DNA from: Endomychus coccineus
Lineage: Eukaryota; Arthropoda; Insecta; Coleoptera; Endomychidae
Direction of reading: 5' to 3'
Assembly (NCBI GenBank): GCA_958510875.1
Contig: OY294068.1
Span: forward strand, 176,359,411-176,423,410
DNA: 64,000 nucleotides
Shown here: positions 34,770 to 45,489 of the stretch, piece by piece
Layout of the letters: each line of letters opens with the position of its first letter
Numbering within the stretch: the stretch's first letter is position 1
Position numbers and translations under genes: made by a program
Notes under the pieces: model-generated
What the model was told of the DNA's origin: nothing
Database searches by the model: none
What the model saw: only the letters and a program-made list of their open reading frames with translations

Positions 34770-35940
34770 TCTACATGAATGTCAAGATCGAAACAAGAAT
34801 TAGGACCTGTAAATTTTGATATATATGAATCCAAGAAATTCAAACATTTAAATGAAATCAAGCCCAGAATGTCACAAATATGGAAAGAAACATATAATTT
34901 ATCTTCATTTGTATGTTCGTAAATGTTTACCGTAGGAAATATCTCCTACCTACCCAGAAATCAATAAATGTGTTGATTAAATGGATCGCTTTCTTGAAAC
35001 AAGTCCGCCATCGAACGAAGAAAGGTGTGAATTTTTGCGAAGGCTTTTATCCACATACAAGTCTGTAGATTCCCGAAATTTAAATATAGAATGAATACCA
35101 ATCCAATTAACAACACACATGTGTGCCCTACATGAAACAAGAAATATCCCCAATGGCTTCTCCCCGTAATTAGTTCGGGTTTTGCCACGTTTGTTATTTT
35201 GTCATTTGTATAATATCTTGATTAAAGCTTTTTATTGTTTTGTCGTGTCTCCATGGGGATGTACTTAATGGAATGAGGTTAATCTCACAACGTAAAAGTC
35301 CGCAAATAATCGATAGAAAGAAGCCTTGCGTTTCACAAATTGGATGATATCAATCTGTGTTTTGTATGCAAATATCGGTGTGACCTATTGCATGCGGTTG
35401 ATTTATTATAGATCACATAATGGGAGTTAATGGAGGATAGTTACCGGTCATCTAAAGCACGGTAACCACTTGCTGGTTTATTATATGAGATTAGGGTCAG
35501 GATTTATAATATCTCTATATCCGGGGTGGTTAAATCCAATATGCGATCATCATGGAAATGCACAGTACATTGTTGCAAGATGTTAGTCGAACATAGTGAT
35601 AACTAATAACTATTAAATGGCTATAAATAGAACTGATTGCAGAATGCTATATGATCACAACAGTTGCAGTCGCACAATCTAATTTATGGATTGATTGGGT
35701 GGTATTGGTCAGACTCTATCAACTTCATAAAGGCCATCATAAGATGTATGACACAGTATGGGCCAACGTATTAAATATTGTAATTCTACATCTAGACGTG
35801 GCCTATCACGTTGGCCGCCGTCATGCATAAGGAAAACTTGGAAACCAAGACCGGTTCATTTATTTAGTTTTTTTATTTACATTCATAAGAATTTTGGTTT
35901 TTATTTTGTGATGATAAATTGGTCATCTCGCGGCATCTCG
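34770..35940. other. Non-coding stretch
   Basis: No gene recognised. The 75-codon minus-strand frame at 34961-35188 has one hydrophobic span (HTCVLLIGLVFILYL) but no family match that I know. Confidence 0.35.
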
Positions 35941-35964
35941 CGATATTTCAAGTTAAGTGGCACC

Positions 35965-36100
35965 TACGAGAGTCTCGCATGTACTCGTCTCGTTTTCAAG
36001 ACGAGACTCGGGGAGCTTCAAGAGCATCTACGGGCAAAACGAGACTTCCGTTGGTCCCGTCGCGAGTCTCGTGCGAGAGTCTTCCAGAACTTGGACAATA
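35965..36100. repeat. GC-rich cluster of GAGTCTCG/CGAGACTC inverted repeats
   Basis: gtctcgttttcaagacgagac forms a small perfect hairpin (stem 7). Around it lie gagagtctcgc, cgagactcgg, aaacgagact, gcgagtctcgtgcgag and gagagtctt. The cluster stands out against AT-rich surroundings. The overlapping 157-, 123- and 82-codon frames are by-products of the local lack of stops. Confidence 0.55.
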
Positions 36101-36249
36101 CGATTTGTCAAATCAAATTTTACACTCACACTTATCACACGAACGAAAATTACAACCCTTCATGTTTGTTTTGTTTCCAAATTACATTATTTTTCTGTGC
36201 ATTAGATTTTTTGTCGCCCTTACCGATTTGAATAAAATTTCGCGGATGG

Positions 36250-36300
36250 CTATAAAAGCAGGTGCTTCACAAACATACTTTTTTCTTTGAATTTTGCAGG
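36250..36300 (+). promoter_or_regulatory. TATA-box-like element, about 150 bp after the inverted-repeat cluster
   Basis: ggctataaaagcaggtgctt matches a core TATA promoter, followed about 35 nt later by ttgaattttgcag, which resembles a splice acceptor. Together with the inverted repeats this could be an LTR or element promoter. No coding frame follows. Confidence 0.25.
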
Positions 36301-36611
36301 AATTTTGTTTGAAATTTAAGAAACTGTAGAACTGTCAATCGATGAACTCAAGAATACTGAGGGAATGTTCGAGGAATTGCTGACAATTGGATTTTTCATT
36401 CCAACAATCTTTCAAGCTATACGAAATTAGCATTTTATTATGAAAATTGAAATTAAAAAACTTCTCAAATTCCGCGATTCGTTATTATTAGTTAATGGAA
36501 AAACTATGCTCGGTATTGAGACAATACTTTTAAAATAGTGGTTGAGATAATAATGGTCCCACTAAGAAATCAAGGAGAGTACTACATTACGTTTAGATTT
36601 CTCGAACTTTA

Positions 36612-36745
36612 CCACCATAACTTTTGTAAAGTCGAAGGAATCTCACAGTCAATGTAGTACATTGCTTGATCTCGTAGTGGGACATTCATAGATGGCGTGA
36701 GATATTCTGGTCTTTTCACCATGTTGTGGCCGATTATGATAACTT
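36612..36745 (+). repeat. Repeat related to 3130-3255, without the hammerhead
   Basis: Shares acttttgt, tacattgcttgat, tagatggcgtgagatat and ttcaccat-ttg-ggccgatta blocks with 3141-3263. It diverges after that, so the ribozyme part seen at 3309 is missing here. Confidence 0.45.
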
Positions 36746-37663
36746 TGAACAAGATTCAAATGCAATGCTTTTGTCCTCCTACACCAGCCACACAACAAAA
36801 AAACAAGCACAATACTGTATAATACACACTTAAGTCGCCAAACAACTGGCTCACACAAGAATCCAGCCATCGTTTAGGCAGGCACTGAATTGAGGTTGTT
36901 GTAACTTGCCTGAAGCAGTAGGAATGGAAAAGTCAGCTGATATTTTTGTGACTGTCATATATTTTAATGACAATTATTTTTTCGACAGTCAGATACATGA
37001 ATTGACAAAAATGAATGACGAAGATGTCATAAGAATAAATGACATGACCGTCATTTTCATTTTGATATTCTTGACTCTATAGATTTATTTGAAGATGCTG
37101 CGAAGAATCCTAAAACAGCAATTTCATTATCGGCGTTGTTTACAACTAACTTATTCTTTTGTATATTGTTGCCTTGACGGAACCGAAATTTTTAAAGTTG
37201 TGTATTATTCGCTTAACAGTATTTGCTGATGGTTTTTGTTTTTCGGGATATTGGGCAGCAAATGTATTACACGTTCTTATTATAACTATGTTGCATTCTC
37301 CATAAATAATAAATAAATTTGAATGGTCTCCGTTTGTGTAATTCAACCGTGTCGGCATTGTTTACGATAATTTTGAAGTGAATGACATTTCTTCCTTCTC
37401 TGACAGTCGTTTAATCAGTCATGGTCAACTAAATTCATCAAACTTAAAAACGGCCGCTTTTCAAAGGTGGAAATCAGTATTTACTAAATAAATCGAAAAC
37501 GATAATATTTAGGGGAACCAAACGCGAAGTTGCCCCAAATTTTTTGTGCTGAATGCGGCTACTATTGGGGGTTTCCATTTGAAGATTTAAAGTTTTTGGC
37601 ATTTTTTCAATTAATGTTTCAATATCTTTTTGTGAGCACCCTGTTCAATATCGGTACAAAATC

Positions 37664-37712
37664 AGTTCCACTGATGACCTCTATGAGAAGAGCGAAACAG
37701 CTGTCTGGAATT
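37664..37712 (+). ncRNA. Type I hammerhead ribozyme motif, nearly intact
   Basis: Stem I AGUUCCA (37664-37670) pairs with UGGAAUU (37706-37712), with one G-U wobble. The core CUGAUGA (37671-37677) is canonical. Stem II is CUC/GAG (37679-37681 and 37690-37692) with a C-C mismatch at the 10.1-11.1 position, normally G-C. GAA and ACAGCUGU with the GUC cleavage site (C17 at 37705) are intact. The mismatch at the base of stem II would weaken catalysis. Stem I differs from the other copies but stays paired, which is compensatory change. Confidence 0.65.
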
Positions 37713-37739
37713 ATAAGTTTGTGATGTTACTGATCGATC

Positions 37740-39325
37740 TGGACTAAAAAGACCTTATCATCGTCATCTGACAGAAACCAATATGAGTTAAATGAGTATA
37801 TTCATATATTCATTTGCGTGGTATCTGATTTTCCAAATAATCCGTCAACGTTCCAGATAGACATGAGAATAATGGCGACTACGTGTAGGCTTGATATTAT
37901 TATATTTTTGAATTGAATTCACACCAAATAAACGACAAATTCATTCAGATACGAATAATTTACCCTGTTCACAATGAAATTCTGCTCCAGAAGTTTCAAA
38001 TCGAATTGTATTTCCATCTAAAACGTATCGATTTTACTTTCAAGATCAGAAATGCAAAAATAAATCAGAATTTATGTTTAAAGTCACGCATCTCATGTTT
38101 TTAATTTAACCAACGTATCATTGTTCTAGCTATTATTATTAATTTCTCTCCTCCCATATTTGATAAATTTCATCATTCGAAGTTTGTTTGAATGAAGGAA
38201 ATAAGATATCAGAATAGACGAAACAGATATTCACAGTTGCCATGAAAGGGAAATGACAGATTACCATGTGAGCGCAGCATTTTCCCGGGAATTCTAACAA
38301 GAAATTTGCTATAGGAGTACGATAAACCAGGGTAAGGGTATGTTCCTCCAAACAAATTACTGTGCAATTCCACGAATATATGAAAATATGTACTAAAACT
38401 TCTATTTCATTCCTTTCAAATTGTCACCGGGTCGCTAGAAAAGATATAACTAACAATGAGTGAATACGTTGACATAAATGCCACGCTCCAGAAAGGCAGA
38501 ATATGTTTTGCTATTTTGAAGTTGAAAGGGTTATAATAACTTGCTTATAGTGTAACTACGAGAAAATAGCGTTGATATTATTTCATGATATTATATAATT
38601 TTTAAAAGCAGAATGAGCTACGCTGAAATTGCTCTTTTAATTTGATTAAATAGACTCAGATGCGAGATTCAGCTTAGAGGAAAATACGGGTTCGGTTAAT
38701 AGTGGAATCTTTGTGGCATACTTTTCTTTACCTAATTTTTGATAGGTATATTATATAAATACGTCTAAAGGATGCCCGGAAACTTCAGAAGGTGATAAAC
38801 GAAAAAATTTGAGAAAAATTTCATTTCAGCATATGTCCGGAAATGCTAAAATAAAGAGCAAGGCTCTTTGAAGAACGTTTCCGCTTTATATATCAGGAAG
38901 CATAATATGGCAATCTATGGGGAACTTTATTTTTAATCGCATCATTTTTCCGGCTAATTTTCTCGCTTCAAGAATGGTCATGCAATGTCTTATTTGAGAA
39001 AATAAATTAAATAAATGGTGGAAGCCTTCATTTTGTGATAAGATAATTTATCATAGTGCTATAATAAAATAAAACACTTTTACTTTACTGAGGTAAGAAA
39101 ATGTGAATAATCCTAGCTATTTAGGGAACAATATAAGACACAGGTAACAAGTGAGGCTCCGGTTGGGAAAATACATTACTAGAATAGTGTATTTGAAATT
39201 GGAAAATGGGGCAGAGTTAAAATTGTGATAGGGAAATTTTAATGCGGAGGTATACTAGGTAGGCACAAGAGGAAGAGCACGAAAGGATTATGGGAAATTG
39301 TAGGTTATCAAGACATTGTACAGAA
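37740..39325. other. AT-rich non-coding stretch
   Basis: No gene recognised. tccggaaatgc-type sequences near 38840 hint at a decayed DNA element, but I found no paired ends. Confidence 0.35.
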
Positions 39326-39326
39326 T

Positions 39327-39785
39327 GCTGTAGTGCATGAAAATGGCTGCAAAAAGAGGACTTAATGGAAATCCCATACCTAATTCACTTTCAAAATTTA
39401 TAGAAAACCTACATTCACAAATACAATTATTGCCAATTCATCCTTAACCATAATTAGCAGCATACAATTCAATGGTACTTAGTGCCTTTTCACTTCCTCT
39501 TTCTCCTGAAAACCAGAATGAAGACTTGAATATAATCAAGGTTATAGCCATTAACAATGGTTTTCAACCTCATATTATATCTAAATTGATCGTCAAGAAA
39601 AAGCAGATATTAACTTATTCAGGCATCTATATATTTACAAAAAATTCTGATTCTTCATCAAAATACGTTTCCCTCACATATTTTGGTACCGAAAATGAAA
39701 TAATTCAGACATAAATTGTGCCATTTTTTGTTCAATGCTAAAGATAAAACCATTAAATTTAATAAACCTGGATTATACAAATTCT
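39327..39785 (+). pseudogene. Penelope-like element fragment (linker region) with antisense RT stub
   Basis: From 39361 the DNA matches the reverse complement of 18080-18419 and, more distantly, plus-strand 18690-19060. The open frame 39472-39714 includes NIIKVIAINNGFQPHIISKL and YVSLTYFGTENEII, the segment between RT and GIY-YIG. The first about 35 bp (gctgcaaaaagaggacttaa) is the antisense of the RT GSPLSPLFA block, joined directly to sense linker. It is the same junction as at 18.42 kb. Confidence 0.6.
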
Positions 39786-39959
39786 TGGGAAATAGGTCAC
39801 ATTACACTCTGTTTTAAAATTTTTGTCTTTACGTACGTTTCGGTCTCACGACGATCATCAAAAGACTTATTACGTCAAAAATGGTTTATTAAAACTAATT
39901 ATAGCACAAGCGTCCATATCGCACAATTTTCAATCAAAAGCCCACGCCGTCGAAACGAA

Positions 39960-40217
39960 CAGAACCACGAATAATCGAAATTGTATCGTCAATATTTCGA
40001 TTGAAAACGAGGGTCATCTTAAACAAAATGATATAGAGCAATGGGAGAAACTTCTGAATAAGGAAGGCTTATTCGAACGAGTACAAACATCCATGAGGAA
40101 TCGTCTAGAAAGTTTCATTGACATCAGTCAATTAATAAAGCGCCATATGATATCCATTTTTTGTACTATTTTTCCGTGTATCTCCTGAAGTTTGGCATAT
40201 GAACATAAGGTCATCCT
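39960..40217 (+). pseudogene. Possible transposase C-terminal fragment with element end
   Basis: The frame ending at 40188 contains EGLFERVQTSMRNRLESFID, resembling the ERV.QSM..R...CI helix at the C-terminus of DUF4817-type transposases. About 25 bp later aaggtcatcctg|TATA resembles an inverted tip plus TA target site. The rest of the 121-codon frame is unrecognised. This could be a degraded element end, but the match is short. Confidence 0.3.
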
Positions 40218-40224
40218 GTATATG

Positions 40225-41200
40225 GTATCCAATCCATTTGTTTCATTTTTGGGAAGATATTGCGATAGCCTAGAATGTTGAAGAAAGATTTCATTGTCGC
40301 TGTACACTTCACGATTCGAGGAAACTATGCAGCGGAAGAGTGTTCTTGCCTGTGTGGAATGTTAACCAGAAGCCTGGAGATATCTTATTGAAAACGAGTG
40401 AATACAATTAGTTAATTGAATGGATTTCTGGAAAAAGTTGACTCATGTTCGACAGTTGCAACTGTCAAGCAACGTCGGAATAAATTTGCATTTGAAACCC
40501 CCTTCATTGATACGTTTCTCGTTTGGTAAGACTGGAATACCATTAATTTCTGTACAAATGAAATTCTCAACAAGGCAAATATCGCGAGTGCTTTTCTGCT
40601 TAAATATTGAAATGGTTAAACCGGAATACGTGGAATAAACATCATAAGGCACCGACAATTCAGACAATTCTACAGTAGGTCACTTTCCTTGAGATTTGTG
40701 ATGGCGTTTCCCTTTGCTGCCATGATCATATGAGTGGATGCCGGAGTTATAAGGTCATATAACGCCATTCTTTAGTCGAAGTTGATTTTGTGGTTGTTAA
40801 TTCATTGAGCATGTTGATGCAATAGTGTATTTCATTTCTTTGGGTGACAAATTAAGGGAATAAACCAACGGAGGTTGGATGATTCTTCATTTGAATGATC
40901 AAATTGATCGTAACTTATCTCCCTCCAATAGGCCATTCATCTCAGTTATCTGGTAGTTCGCGTCACATAACAGACTGATATTAGTATGCATTATACTATA
41001 ATGCATAATTGTGTACTAACTTATTAGAAGTCAACATCGATCTTAAGCGATATGTTGTCATTAAATACGTGCCTTTGCTGGAAATGATGTTCTGCAAACC
41101 GAAGCAGACATTAGTATAAATTTGTTCATTTACTTACTGTTATTGACCATTGTGTTCACTTCCAATTATTGATTTGCTTCAATTGAATAATGGTTATTAT
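40225..41200. other. Non-coding stretch
   Basis: No recognisable gene. The complementary frames at 40420-40667 have no domain. Confidence 0.35.
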
Positions 41201-41214
41201 CAATTTTTCGATTT

Positions 41215-42235
41215 GTTTTGTAAACAACTGGAGCTTGGGGCCTAAACAGCTGATGTGGATCTATTCAGCTATTCTTACCCCAAGACTCGGTCATGCAGTT
41301 CTCGTATGGTGGAAAAAAACCAGACTGGTTACAGCCCAGACACTTCTGGACAGAATACATGGACTCTTCCTCAGAGGCATTACATTCACGAAGACATCGA
41401 CTACAGCATTGAGGGCCTTGCTGGGCGTAACACCCATATCAATGACGATGAGGAATCTCGCAATCATGGCGTTCTACATGCTTAGCTGCAATGGCTCCTC
41501 AGAGAGATGAAGTGCAGACCAATTTCGTCTATTCATGGCGCAGCCTGAAAGGCTGCGATTAGAAACTCAGGACAAAATAAAAGCCCTGTGGTTCATGAGG
41601 CAGCATTTCGGGGTCAATATCCCGTGGAGGAGTGAGCAAATGACCGCATGCCAAAATATGGCACAAGTCTATACACGGATGGGCCAGAGATGGGGCCAGT
41701 TTGAACCTCAATCCTCCTCGCTGGTATCCCCTACAACGAGGGTATACACGTTTTACGGAACCATCTGAGAGATCAACATGCCCCAGTATGGAGAAGCATT
41801 GACGGCTGCCGAACTGCCAAAGTGCTGCTTGTCAATGGTGTAGGCATAAGAGCAAGCAAGATTATCTCGCTGAGTAGGCAAAGCATCAGGATACTCTCCA
41901 AGATCTCTACAGGTCACGGAATTCTCATGAAATTGGAACATACAGCAGGGGAAGGCGGCACTCCTTCCTGTACGAGATGCGAGGAAAACAAAGTGGAGTT
42001 GTCAACCCACTTTCTTTGGGAACGTCCTGCGCTCATTCGAACCAGGTTTACCTGGCTAGGTGCGGGGATCATCACGCCCGATCACATCAAGAACTTCAGC
42101 GTGAAACAGATATTAGGATTCTGTCGAGCAGCGGGGTATCCAAATACCCCCTGAGGAACATATCAGTGTACAAGGATCTTTGGCTAAGTGCCCTGAACTT
42201 CCTATTTAGCCCGCTACCATTTCAATCGAAACCAA
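41215..42235 (+). pseudogene. RNase H-type LINE, RT end to C-terminus with RNase H deleted
   Basis: The plus strand reads WSLGPKQLMWIYSAILTPRL then GHAVLVWW (41235-41315), LLDRIHGLFLRGIT (about 41345-41385) and TALRALLGVTPI (41405-41440). It continues with the start of RNase H (VYTRMG where YTDGS is expected, about 41665-41690). RNase H then stops: the text jumps to VWRSIDGCRTAKVLLVNG, ASKIISLSRQSIRILSKIST, GHGILMKLE, CTRCEENKVE, HFLWERPAL and FCRAAGYP (41790-42155). The C-terminal Cys/His block is well preserved while about 100 residues of RNase H are gone. At least two frame changes occur. Confidence 0.75.
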
Positions 42236-42244
42236 CTAATTGGT

Positions 42245-44575
42245 GAGCAGCAAAATTTTAAGTTCGACAGGGGAGCTGTTCATTGATTCACTTTGTGAGT
42301 TCCAGTTAACCCGGCTTGATCACTTCCGGCATAGTCGAATGTACCACCAGGATCACATAATTCACCTTTCTTTGCCTATTGGAAAGTTCACAAAACAGTA
42401 TCTATCTACGCCGGATGTATAGCATAGGAATTGTTTCCAAATTTTCATGCACATGATAATGAGGATGAGAAATATCCATTCATACATTCATATGATGACG
42501 AGCAAATAGAGGATGTGAGACATAGCAGGGTATTATGGACACTTGTACAGTTGAATGATTCTTGCACAAACCGTCAAATGAGTCGTAATCCCTTTGAAAA
42601 TTCAAAAACTGTAGAGAAAATATTGAGGGTATGTGGTGAACAATATGCAAACTCCGGAGACAATGAGTCTTGACAAAATTCAGAATTTTTCTCAAACCTG
42701 GACACCGAACCGTGGTAAGAATATTTATATAGCTGAACCTTGTTTTCTTAACGTGCTACTAAGATGAAAGAGTAGAAGTGTTTGCTTCATTAGCACATTA
42801 GTAAAATTGTCTCCTAATTCTCAGTATTACAAACTAATATTTTTTCATCCGCGATGGAATCGAATACGTGAATTGCTTATCGATCTGGAGACGACTCTAT
42901 AATTCCAATGTGCACATAGGTTTTTTGGTATTAAGATCAAGCAGAATGAGCCCAATTTTACGTTGACAAAATATTATTCTAGTAATATGATTACCGATGT
43001 TATCGATATTAAGATGGTCTTTCCAGTTCAAAGTGGAATTTGCTGCAAACACATAGTATGGTATTGTGACAAGTTTGCCATTATCTTTATCTAGGGGAGG
43101 GGAATTACGTATTTTAGGTTAAGAAATTAATTATCCTTTTGGAGACTTATCATGCTCTCATGAACGAATAGGTGAAGAATGATGCGTATGCGCTATTTCC
43201 TTCGGATCTTTCCTCTCAATAGCAAAGATAGCAAGACTGCATTTCATATTATAAGTATAGTTGTTCAAAGGGTGTAATTAGTTCAGGAGTCGCACATATC
43301 TTAAAGTTATTAGAGAGGTTAGATGTCATAGAATGGTGGAAACAGTATTTTCGAGGCGGAATGTTGGAATCCAAGTATTTGTTTCTCATTCAACACTAGT
43401 AATCACAACGCTTTATTATATTGTTGAGTACGTATTCAATAGAATCATCGTTTGTATTACTTTCAAGAAGTTACACAGTTACAGTTTGAAATCGAAATAT
43501 ATTTATCTAACGCTCAAACAAAGTAACACCATCGACTTTATTCGAAATGATCTATATTGAAACTGTAAAAGAACTCGCTTGATGACTGGAGATAATTCCG
43601 GGAGCGTTCAACGAAATAAAATATGACAAACTACCCCAATAGCTCAGGTCCAGTATTAAGCAGTCTCAGAACCTGCATTTCACGACAGATTTATGGTGAT
43701 CCTATGCAGGCCTCTCCATACATGTTTACTTGCACAGGAAAGTTGGACTTTCGGAAATCCAAAGCTGCAAGTATTGGACAATCTCGGTTTGCACTCGTGA
43801 GACTGATATACAGCCCTCGATACGAGAATTATTCTTAAAATTGTACATTTCGTCTGATCAATAGCTGTACGTTGAATATCTGAAATGTTTCATCATATCT
43901 TTATCACGCCTCTGTAATACCTTTCAACGATCTTAGAGACACTAGTACATTCTCAACTTATTAGCTTATTAGTTCCATTAAGATGAAATTATCTTTCTCA
44001 ATCGAATGAAGCATTCCGTTGTAGGCGCGTGTTTATAATCGGTCCTTTATTGATATTCACTAAGCTGGTGAAAAAGGGCACCAAATTGATAATGATCCTC
44101 AAAAGGGTTTACACCTTGCAAATGAATTTTGGAAGCATTAAAAGAAAATCACATGAACATATTTTACATAAGTGGATACGGATAAATTTAAAACTTTAAG
44201 TTGAAGTGTTTATTAAGATGAGAGAAGATCTTTAAGATATAGTGAAAAAATAGAGCAAGAGTTTACGAATAAATTAGAGTTAATGCATAAAGATAACATA
44301 ATATATGATATACCAATAGAAGAAGTATGTGACGAAATAGTGATTAAAATTTTCGACTTTCCGATTGAACTTTTGTTGCTGTCGTCAGGAAATTGGCTGA
44401 CAATTCGTGGGAATGGAAGTATTCCATTCACTGTAAGTGAGAAGATTGAAGTACCAGAAATGATAGTAACTATGAATCTAAAGAAAACTAAATCAAGTTG
44501 AATTGGAGGAGAGTAATTCGTAGTATTAATAATAATCTCATAATAAACAATTTAAGAATTCTGAATCTAACGAAA
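42245..44575. other. Non-coding stretch with one gene-like frame
   Basis: No domain recognised. The frame 44220-44501 (KLELMHKDNIIYDIPIEEVC then DEIVIKIFDFPIELLLLSSG) is compositionally protein-like, but I know no homologue and see no start or splice context. The rest shows only chance frames. Confidence 0.3.
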
Positions 44576-44581
44576 TAAGTA

Positions 44582-44747
44582 CCGGGATATCAAAAATTAT
44601 CTTGGTCAAGGGTGGTTGTAGGATCTAAAACGTGTGTCTTACTTTACGTTTGAAATAATTATGTCACTGTCACACTGACATCATCAATAACCTACAAATT
44701 TCATACCTATTTATTTCAGTTGTAAAACAATAATGAACTACAAATTA
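44582..44747 (+). repeat. Left TIR, 166 bp
   Basis: Matches the inverse of 45320-45485 with about five differences. Contains a palindrome-rich stretch (gtcactgtcacactgacatc) that may be a transposase-binding site. Confidence 0.85.
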
Positions 44748-44781
44748 TGAAATAACGGTTTTAGTAACAAGAAAAACTAAA

Positions 44782-45189
44782 TTACAGTAATTGTTGGAAA
44801 TGTCCCCCGTTTTGTTCGATGCACAAGTTGACGCGCATCCTCATGCTGTGAAAACCGTTTTGCAGCATTTCTGGCGTTATGGTTGCACATTGCTGAACTA
44901 TTCTTTGTTGAAGTTCTTGCAAATTATTCACCGGAGTCAACTTCTTCGGTACGAACTCTTGGTCTACCAGCACGTTTTTATGAGTCACACAACCAGTTTC
45001 GCGAAACACTTCAACACAATTTGTAAGGCACGCATAAAAATTGTCCGGTAATATTGCCACGTTTGGGAAGTGCTCTCGAAAATTGTCCAAACACAAACGT
45101 TGACTGTATTGCCAATTTTCATTAACTAGCGCACCCGTTCGGAAATAGGTTTCAATCATGAACATTTTGTGCTGTGTGGTAAGGGGCAT
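44782..45189 (-). CDS. HTH-only transposase derivative (DUF4817 domain fused to tail)
   Basis: 135 residues from a true ATG (45189-45187) to TAA. Residues about 4-70 (TTQHKMFMIETYFRTGALVN, then FREHFPN, NCVEVFRETGCV) match the DUF4817 helix-turn-helix head of insect transposases. Residues about 87-135 (LQELQQRIVQQCATITPEML, then NLCIEQNGGHFQQLL) match the extreme C-terminus of the same proteins. The DDE catalytic domain, about 200 residues, is missing, and the two parts are joined in frame through KNVLVDQEFVPKKLTPVN. It cannot cut or join DNA. If expressed it could bind element ends and compete with full transposase, or it may simply be a neutral deletion derivative. The start sits about 130 bp inside the right TIR. 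Confidence 0.75.
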   Translation of the reverse strand: MPLTTQHKMFMIETYFRTGALVNENWQYSQRLCLDNFREHFPNVAILPDNFYACLTNCVEVFRETGCVTHKNVLVDQEFVPKKLTPVNNLQELQQRIVQQCATITPEMLQNGFHSMRMRVNLCIEQNGGHFQQLL

Positions 45190-45271
45190 GATTCAAAAAC
45201 TGGATTAGAAAATTGCAGCACAATGACTTAACAGATTCTGACACAGCAAAACATATTCAAAAATTTGAAGT

Positions 45272-45319
45272 GAGACACACGTTTTACATTCCACAACCAC
45301 CCTTGACCAAGATAATTTT
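45272..45319. repeat. Extra internal copy of the TIR tip
   Basis: gagacacacgttttacattc through aaccacccttgaccaagata and attttt duplicates the outer 45428-45475 tip in direct orientation, directly abutting the inner boundary of the right TIR. The terminal gatatcccgg is absent here. Confidence 0.8.
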
Positions 45320-45485
45320 TAATTTGTAGTTCATTATTGTTTTACAACTGAAATAAATAGGTATGAAATTTGTAGGTTTTTGATGATGTCAGTGTGACAG
45401 TGACATAATTATTTCAAACGTAAAGTAAGACACACGTTTTAGATTCCTCAACCACCCTTGACCAGGATAATTTTTGATATCCCGG
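45320..45485 (-). repeat. Right TIR, 166 bp
   Basis: Inverse of 44582-44747; ends GATATCCCGG followed by the TA target site. Confidence 0.85.
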
Positions 45486-45489
45486 TATA

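Larger units (their letters stand above)
44582..45485. mobile_element. 904-bp DUF4817-type DNA element with TA target duplication
   Basis: Both ends read CCGGGATATCAAAAATTATC inward and are flanked by TA (44580-44581 and 45486-45487), the target-site signature of the IS630/Tc1/mariner superfamily. The TIRs are 166 bp and about 97% identical by eye. The interior holds one intact minus-strand ORF derived from a transposase with its catalytic middle deleted. The near-identity of the arms suggests recent movement compared with the fossils around it. It would need a full transposase in trans. Confidence 0.85.

Noticed and set aside
35758..36290. Three overlapping plus-strand ORFs (157, 123 and 82 codons)
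   Set aside because: All three frames are open over the same inverted-repeat cluster, showing local scarcity of stops rather than coding.
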